Below are positions 59,639 through 64,000 of a DNA stretch of 64,000 bases, piece after piece. The position numbers and the translations under genes are program-made. How positions within the stretch are numbered: the stretch's first letter is position 1; each line of letters starts with the position of its first letter. The stretch comes from Patellaria atrata CBS 101060. Taxonomy: Eukaryota; Ascomycota; Dothideomycetes; Patellariales; Patellariaceae. The stretch spans positions 108,350 to 172,349 of the forward strand of contig MU006120.1 in assembly GCA_010093705.1 (NCBI GenBank), in the 5' to 3' direction. A model generated the notes under the pieces. It was not told where the DNA came from, did no database searches, and was given only the letters and a program-made list of their open reading frames with translations.

Positions 59639-62600
59639 ATGTCGTCTTCAAATACTATCAAATCTACTGTTGTTCTCAACTCCTCGACGGATTGGAACTT
59701 GTGGATTGGCCTTATAAGGGGCAAAGCAGGCACGGCCTGGAAGTATTGTGATCCAAATGATGCTTCACCCCCTGTTTTAAGCGCACCAGATCAACTGACA
59801 GATAAGGACCCTGCTGCTGTCGAAAATCATAGAATTCTGTATAGAGAATTCGAAAAGGCTCAGACCAAGTTAGATAACGTATCTGACTTTGTGTTCGAAT
59901 CTGTGTCAACTCAACATCTTGTTTTTATCATCAGGCTGAATACCCTTCACGAAAGGCTTGTTGAATTAAAGAAGAGACTTCAACCAGACGATCGAGCCAC
60001 CTATTTGGATCTTCAGGCCCGGATCTACCGTCTGAGATCAACTATCAAAAAGAGCTCAGTTCTTGACTGGCTCCAACGTTTTGAAACCGTCTATACTGAG
60101 TGCAAAACGTCCAACCATCCCCTCTATCAGGGCCATATGCTCGAGTTCGAACTACTTGAAGGCCTCAAAAAGATAGATCCACAATGGGCAACTTCCTGTC
60201 AGAAAGATCTTAACAGACAGATTAGATCCATACCAAAACTGACCTCTCAACCTATTACTCAGGAAGTTACACCAACCAGAGACACCGTGAAATATGTCGA
60301 CGACGTCTATGACCTTATCTCAGAATTCACTAGTTATTACCGATCCGTTCAGGCTGTTGGGGGTAACTCTGGATCAGGCTCATCAAGCACAGCTTTTGCC
60401 ACCTTTCAGGGAGAATCAAATAACCCAACAGCTAACATTGACAAAAAGGAGAAATCTAAGAAATCTCACACTGGTGATAAGCGGGATCCACCTACATGCC
60501 TTTGCGGAGAAAAACACCTATTCTATACGTGTTCCTACATCAATCCAGCTGTCAAGAAGACTAATAGCTACTCTGATCAGACTCAACGAGAGGTCGAAGA
60601 GAAGTATCAGAAATCTAGCGATAGAGTTAAGTATACTATTGACAATATCCGGTCAATTTTCAAGGAATCCTCTCAGGGGTCAAAACAGCAAAACGACTCC
60701 AAATCCTCTGAAACCTCAAGCAAAAAGGTCAATCTGATGGCCACGAGCCTCCCTAACGACTTGCCCTTCAAATTCTCAGCTAGTTTCTTGCTAGACGGTG
60801 GGTCTGATGTCCACGTTTGCAACAATCCGGACATCTTTAAGATCGAACGAGTAGAACCAGGTTTAACGCTCGGAATGGGCTTTGGATCCGTTCCAGTTGA
60901 AGCCATCGGAAGCTTTGAAGTCCCTGTAGATACACCATACGGAAGGGACTATATCACTATGAACGACGCCTATTTATGCCCACAATTCAGAACATCTCTG
61001 ATCTCACAGTCTCGAGCTCAAAAACGAGGAGTATTCCACCACGCACGGAAAGGGATCTTTGAGGATTTAGACGGAAACGAAATTTGTAAAATCTACCTGA
61101 TTGACACCCTATACGTACTCCATCATGTCGAGCTTGACATCAATCAACAGCGCGTCGCTATGGTAACTCGCTCCGCTCAGCCGAGGCCGCCAATATCAGC
61201 CCCTGCTGAGAAATGGCATAAAATGCTCGCACATCCAGGACCTGAGACCCTCGAACATCTCCAAGCGAACGTGACTGGAGCTGAAGTCTTTGGCAGAGGT
61301 CCTACCACAGTCGAATGCGAAACTTGCGCTTTGACTAAATCAACAGAGATTGTTTCACGAAGACCAAGGGCCACTTTACCCGCAACGAGACCCTTTGAAC
61401 GAGTTGCTTTTGACCTTATTTACCTTAAAGGTGGTTATAACGGAAGCAAATACGTATCTCACTTCTATGATAGGGCCACTGGCTGGCACGAAGCCGTATC
61501 TCACACTCGGAAAAGCCAAGTTAGCCAGATTTGCAAATATTTCGTTGCTCGTATCAAAGCTCGATTTGACCATACAGTTGTCTATTTTGAACGTGACGGT
61601 GAGAGTGCTCTTACAGCAGAATTTTACGACCTACTCGCCTCAGAAGGTGGCATATCAGAACCATCAGCCCCTGGCACTCAGGCCCAAAACGGAGGTGCTG
61701 AAGCTTCTGGAAGGGTGTTGGTAGTAAAGGCTCGCTCTCTACGAATTGGTGCTAATTTACCCCACGATATCTGGATTGAACCAATCAATACAGCTGTATA
61801 TCTAGCTAATAGGACTCCTCAGAAACGGCTCAACTGGAAAACACCGTACGAAATGGTCACTGGTAGGAAACCAGATCTTAGCCACCTGAAAGTATACGGT
61901 TGCAAAGCATATGTTTTGAAGAAAGATATACCCAAACTTCAAAAACTCGATCCACGTGCCCATATTGGCTACCTAGTTGGATACGACTCATCAAATATCT
62001 TCAGAATCTGGGTTCCTAGTCGTAAACGCGTTTTCTCCTCAAGAGACGTTCGTTTTGATGAAAACGAGCTATATAGGCCTCAAGCCATCGACATTGGTCA
62101 CATTTTGAAGGAATCCACTGAAGATATCATCGACATAATCGAGATACCAGCCAAACTCAGGGCTATGGCCTTGCAGGAAGATTTCCCAGCCATACTAGAC
62201 AATGACGATGATTTTTCGGAATTAGGGGTTGCCCCTAAGCTTGTTCCTACTCTTAAGGATACAACCAAAAATGGTCCCATACCATCGGCCAATAGTAGCG
62301 CCATATCCGCTCAAAGGTCACCCAATCCTTACCTACCTAGCCCGAGAGCTACACCAGATGGTGTTGACCCCCAGCAACAAGTAGCAACTCCTCTGGATCA
62401 GTATCATGACTTTTATGATGCCTTAGATTCGGCTCCTGAGGATCCGTCCCATCAGCTCACCCAGGAGCTTGCCCAAGATTTAGCAAGGGATACTCAAGAT
62501 ACTCAGGATTTGGCTCAAAACGAGCCCAGCCCCTCCACTTCGTCAAACACCACAGCTCATGCTAGAAGTTCACGAAACACGGCCCCACGAGCTAATTTAA

Positions 62601-64000
62601 TCTCGTCTGACTTTTCAGAATCAAATATACTAACTTCTAAACGTCGCCGTGGCCGAACGGACCATAACGCGCTATTTACCTCCTTTTTAGCCTCCCAAAA
62701 ACGTGAAATCCAACCAACGAACCGGCTACATAGAAGTCAGCTTCCCCCAGCACCAGGTGGTTGGAAGCAAGCTCTTAATCACCCTTTTAAGCAAGATTGG
62801 CTAACAGCAGCCACTCGGGAGTATACTGAACTACAGCGTCGTGGCACGTTTACTGTTGAACGGAGATCCGATCTGCTAGAAGGAACTCAGATAGTTCCCC
62901 TGACTTGGGTTTGGACATACAAATACGACGAGGAGGGATTTCTAACCAAGTTCAAAGCGCGACTTTGCGTCAGAGGCGATTTGCAATACACAGATCTGGA
63001 TACCTATGCTGCTACTCTAGCTATACGTACTATGCGAGCTATACTATCGATTGCAGCTGCTTTTGGCCTAATAGCTCACCATTTAGATGCTGTAAACGCC
63101 TTTGTAAACAGCCCACTTGACGAAGAGGTATACTGCATCCCACCTAACGGATTTACAACCCCTGGATCCGTTCTTCACCTCAAACGAGCCCTATATGGTC
63201 TTAAAAGATCTCCTCTACTTTGGTGGAAGACACTATCTAGGTCCCTTGAAGATCTGGGTCTATCTGAAGTATCAGGTGTCAATTGCCTGTATACGAATGA
63301 CTGGCTAACCGTATTTTTCTATGTGGACGATATAGTTTTACTTTGCTCACCATACTATTCTGAAGAACTAAAAGAGTTCAAATCCAAACTAATGGCTCAG
63401 TATCCGATGAAAGATCTTGGAGATCTTCAGTACTTCCTAGGTATCCGTATCGTACGTGACCTAGACGCACGTAAGCTATGGCTCTGTCAAGATGCCTATC
63501 TTGAGAATATCTTCTCAAAATTCAAACTGATCGAATTCGACGGAAAAGTTCCACGAACACCGCTTCCATCTGGTGTTTTAGAACGGTCCACAACTCAGGC
63601 ATCTCCTTCTCAAATTCGCCTTTACCAGCAGTTAGTTGGCTCAATTATTTGGCCAGCCTCAACAACAAGACCTGACGTAGCTAAAGCAGCTTCAGAACTG
63701 TCGAAATACCTCACCAATCCGTCGGAACGACATATCAAAGCGGCAAAACAAGCTATTTGTTACCTATACCATACTAGATTTTGCTCCATTGGGTATAGCA
63801 ACGAGCCACAGGATAGCACGATCTTCGTAGTTGCCTCAGATGCATCATTTGCTGATGATACTATAGATCGCAAAAGTAGTCAGGGCTATCTATTTTCGTT
63901 ATTTGGTGGACCAATTGATTGGAAAGCTTCAAAGCAAGATACGGTCACCACGTCAAGCACGGAAGCTGAACTGCTATCGCTCTCTTTAACAGCTAGAGAG
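59639..64000 (+). CDS. copia Gag-Pol polyprotein (partial, open at window end)
   Basis: The frame starts at ATG 59639 and stays open for 1454 codons. Gag fills about residues 1-330 and has a variant zinc knuckle near 287 (CLCGEKHLFYTC). The protease is near 384 (FLLDGGSDVHV), where DGG stands in place of the usual DSG/DTG. The integrase zinc region is WHKMLAHPG with CETC (about 525-563). The catalytic D, D and E are in VAFDLIYL, ERDGES and GGAEASGR. Reverse transcriptase (about 1075-1300) has LDAVNAFVNSPL, ALYGLKRSPLLW and YVDD. RNase H has SDASFADD and TSSTEAELLSLS up to the window edge. A single frame for gag and pol without a shift is usual for copia. The element looks recently active or young, apart from the protease substitution. 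Confidence 0.93.
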   Translation, partial: MSSSNTIKSTVVLNSSTDWNLWIGLIRGKAGTAWKYCDPNDASPPVLSAPDQLTDKDPAAVENHRILYREFEKAQTKLDNVSDFVFESVSTQHLVFIIRLNTLHERLVELKKRLQPDDRATYLDLQARIYRLRSTIKKSSVLDWLQRFETVYTECKTSNHPLYQGHMLEFELLEGLKKIDPQWATSCQKDLNRQIRSIPKLTSQPITQEVTPTRDTVKYVDDVYDLISEFTSYYRSVQAVGGNSGSGSSSTAFATFQGESNNPTANIDKKEKSKKSHTGDKRDPPTCLCGEKHLFYTCSYINPAVKKTNSYSDQTQREVEEKYQKSSDRVKYTIDNIRSIFKESSQGSKQQNDSKSSETSSKKVNLMATSLPNDLPFKFSASFLLDGGSDVHVCNNPDIFKIERVEPGLTLGMGFGSVPVEAIGSFEVPVDTPYGRDYITMNDAYLCPQFRTSLISQSRAQKRGVFHHARKGIFEDLDGNEICKIYLIDTLYVLHHVELDINQQRVAMVTRSAQPRPPISAPAEKWHKMLAHPGPETLEHLQANVTGAEVFGRGPTTVECETCALTKSTEIVSRRPRATLPATRPFERVAFDLIYLKGGYNGSKYVSHFYDRATGWHEAVSHTRKSQVSQICKYFVARIKARFDHTVVYFERDGESALTAEFYDLLASEGGISEPSAPGTQAQNGGAEASGRVLVVKARSLRIGANLPHDIWIEPINTAVYLANRTPQKRLNWKTPYEMVTGRKPDLSHLKVYGCKAYVLKKDIPKLQKLDPRAHIGYLVGYDSSNIFRIWVPSRKRVFSSRDVRFDENELYRPQAIDIGHILKESTEDIIDIIEIPAKLRAMALQEDFPAILDNDDDFSELGVAPKLVPTLKDTTKNGPIPSANSSAISAQRSPNPYLPSPRATPDGVDPQQQVATPLDQYHDFYDALDSAPEDPSHQLTQELAQDLARDTQDTQDLAQNEPSPSTSSNTTAHARSSRNTAPRANLISSDFSESNILTSKRRRGRTDHNALFTSFLASQKREIQPTNRLHRSQLPPAPGGWKQALNHPFKQDWLTAATREYTELQRRGTFTVERRSDLLEGTQIVPLTWVWTYKYDEEGFLTKFKARLCVRGDLQYTDLDTYAATLAIRTMRAILSIAAAFGLIAHHLDAVNAFVNSPLDEEVYCIPPNGFTTPGSVLHLKRALYGLKRSPLLWWKTLSRSLEDLGLSEVSGVNCLYTNDWLTVFFYVDDIVLLCSPYYSEELKEFKSKLMAQYPMKDLGDLQYFLGIRIVRDLDARKLWLCQDAYLENIFSKFKLIEFDGKVPRTPLPSGVLERSTTQASPSQIRLYQQLVGSIIWPASTTRPDVAKAASELSKYLTNPSERHIKAAKQAICYLYHTRFCSIGYSNEPQDSTIFVVASDASFADDTIDRKSSQGYLFSLFGGPIDWKASKQDTVTTSSTEAELLSLSLTARE

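Larger units (their letters stand above)
59271..64000 (+). mobile_element. Ty1/copia LTR retrotransposon, 3' end outside window
   Basis: An LTR (59271-59479), a primer-binding site, and one continuous gag-pol frame in copia order (gag, protease, integrase, reverse transcriptase, RNase H). The frame is still open at the window edge, so the 3' LTR is not seen. No internal stop or frameshift was found. The expected target-site duplication from the left flank is GTAAC (59266-59270). Confidence 0.93.

Overview
This window reads as nuclear DNA of a filamentous ascomycete. Genes lie on both strands and carry many short introns (about 45-170 bp) with GT..AG ends and CTAAC/CTGAC-like branch sites. Gene content also fits Pezizomycotina: an AA9 lytic polysaccharide monooxygenase, an UstYa-family (DUF3328) protein, COP9 signalosome subunit 6, a PARN-like nuclease and a Ty1/copia retrotransposon. 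A Leotiomycete is my best guess from the general look of the proteins, but this is inference only. Exon coordinates below were worked out by hand from splice signals, reading phase and family conservation.

Layout. 0.4-9.3 kb: a weak small ORF, a secreted carboxylesterase, a Cdc4-like F-box/WD40 protein and an AA9 LPMO, all on the minus strand. 9.3-13.2 kb has no gene I can support. 13.2-17.1 kb: a decayed protein-kinase pseudogene and an amidase with an unusual C-terminal extension. 17-20.4 kb is gene-poor and holds a compact element of nested perfect hairpins with Pol III-like A and B boxes. 20.4-25.2 kb: a disordered protein, homoserine O-acetyltransferase (met2) and a Pro/Gln-rich protein. 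25.7-28.7 kb: an UstYa-like gene divergent from a small secreted Tyr/Gly/Pro repeat peptide, a possible minimal RiPP-like pair. 30-37.4 kb: two Cys/His-motif proteins, a 0.5-kb tract of almost pure A/T, and a large disordered protein; one of the Cys/His genes has an in-frame stop followed by about 196 more open codons.

38-56 kb is a conserved housekeeping block: CSN6, a sorbitol-dehydrogenase-like MDR, an epoxide-hydrolase-like enzyme, a pinin-domain protein and PHF5A/Rds3 (divergent, about 0.4 kb apart, both splicing-related), a C-tail-anchored Pex26-like protein, a CAF1/PARN-like deadenylase and a NOSIP-like RING/U-box protein. 56-59.3 kb is repeat-rich. From 59.27 kb to the window edge lies a full-length-looking copia element (LTR, initiator-tRNA-type PBS, one open gag-pol frame). 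It appears to have landed in the 5' part of a Ser-rich gene. The 3' end of the element is outside the window.
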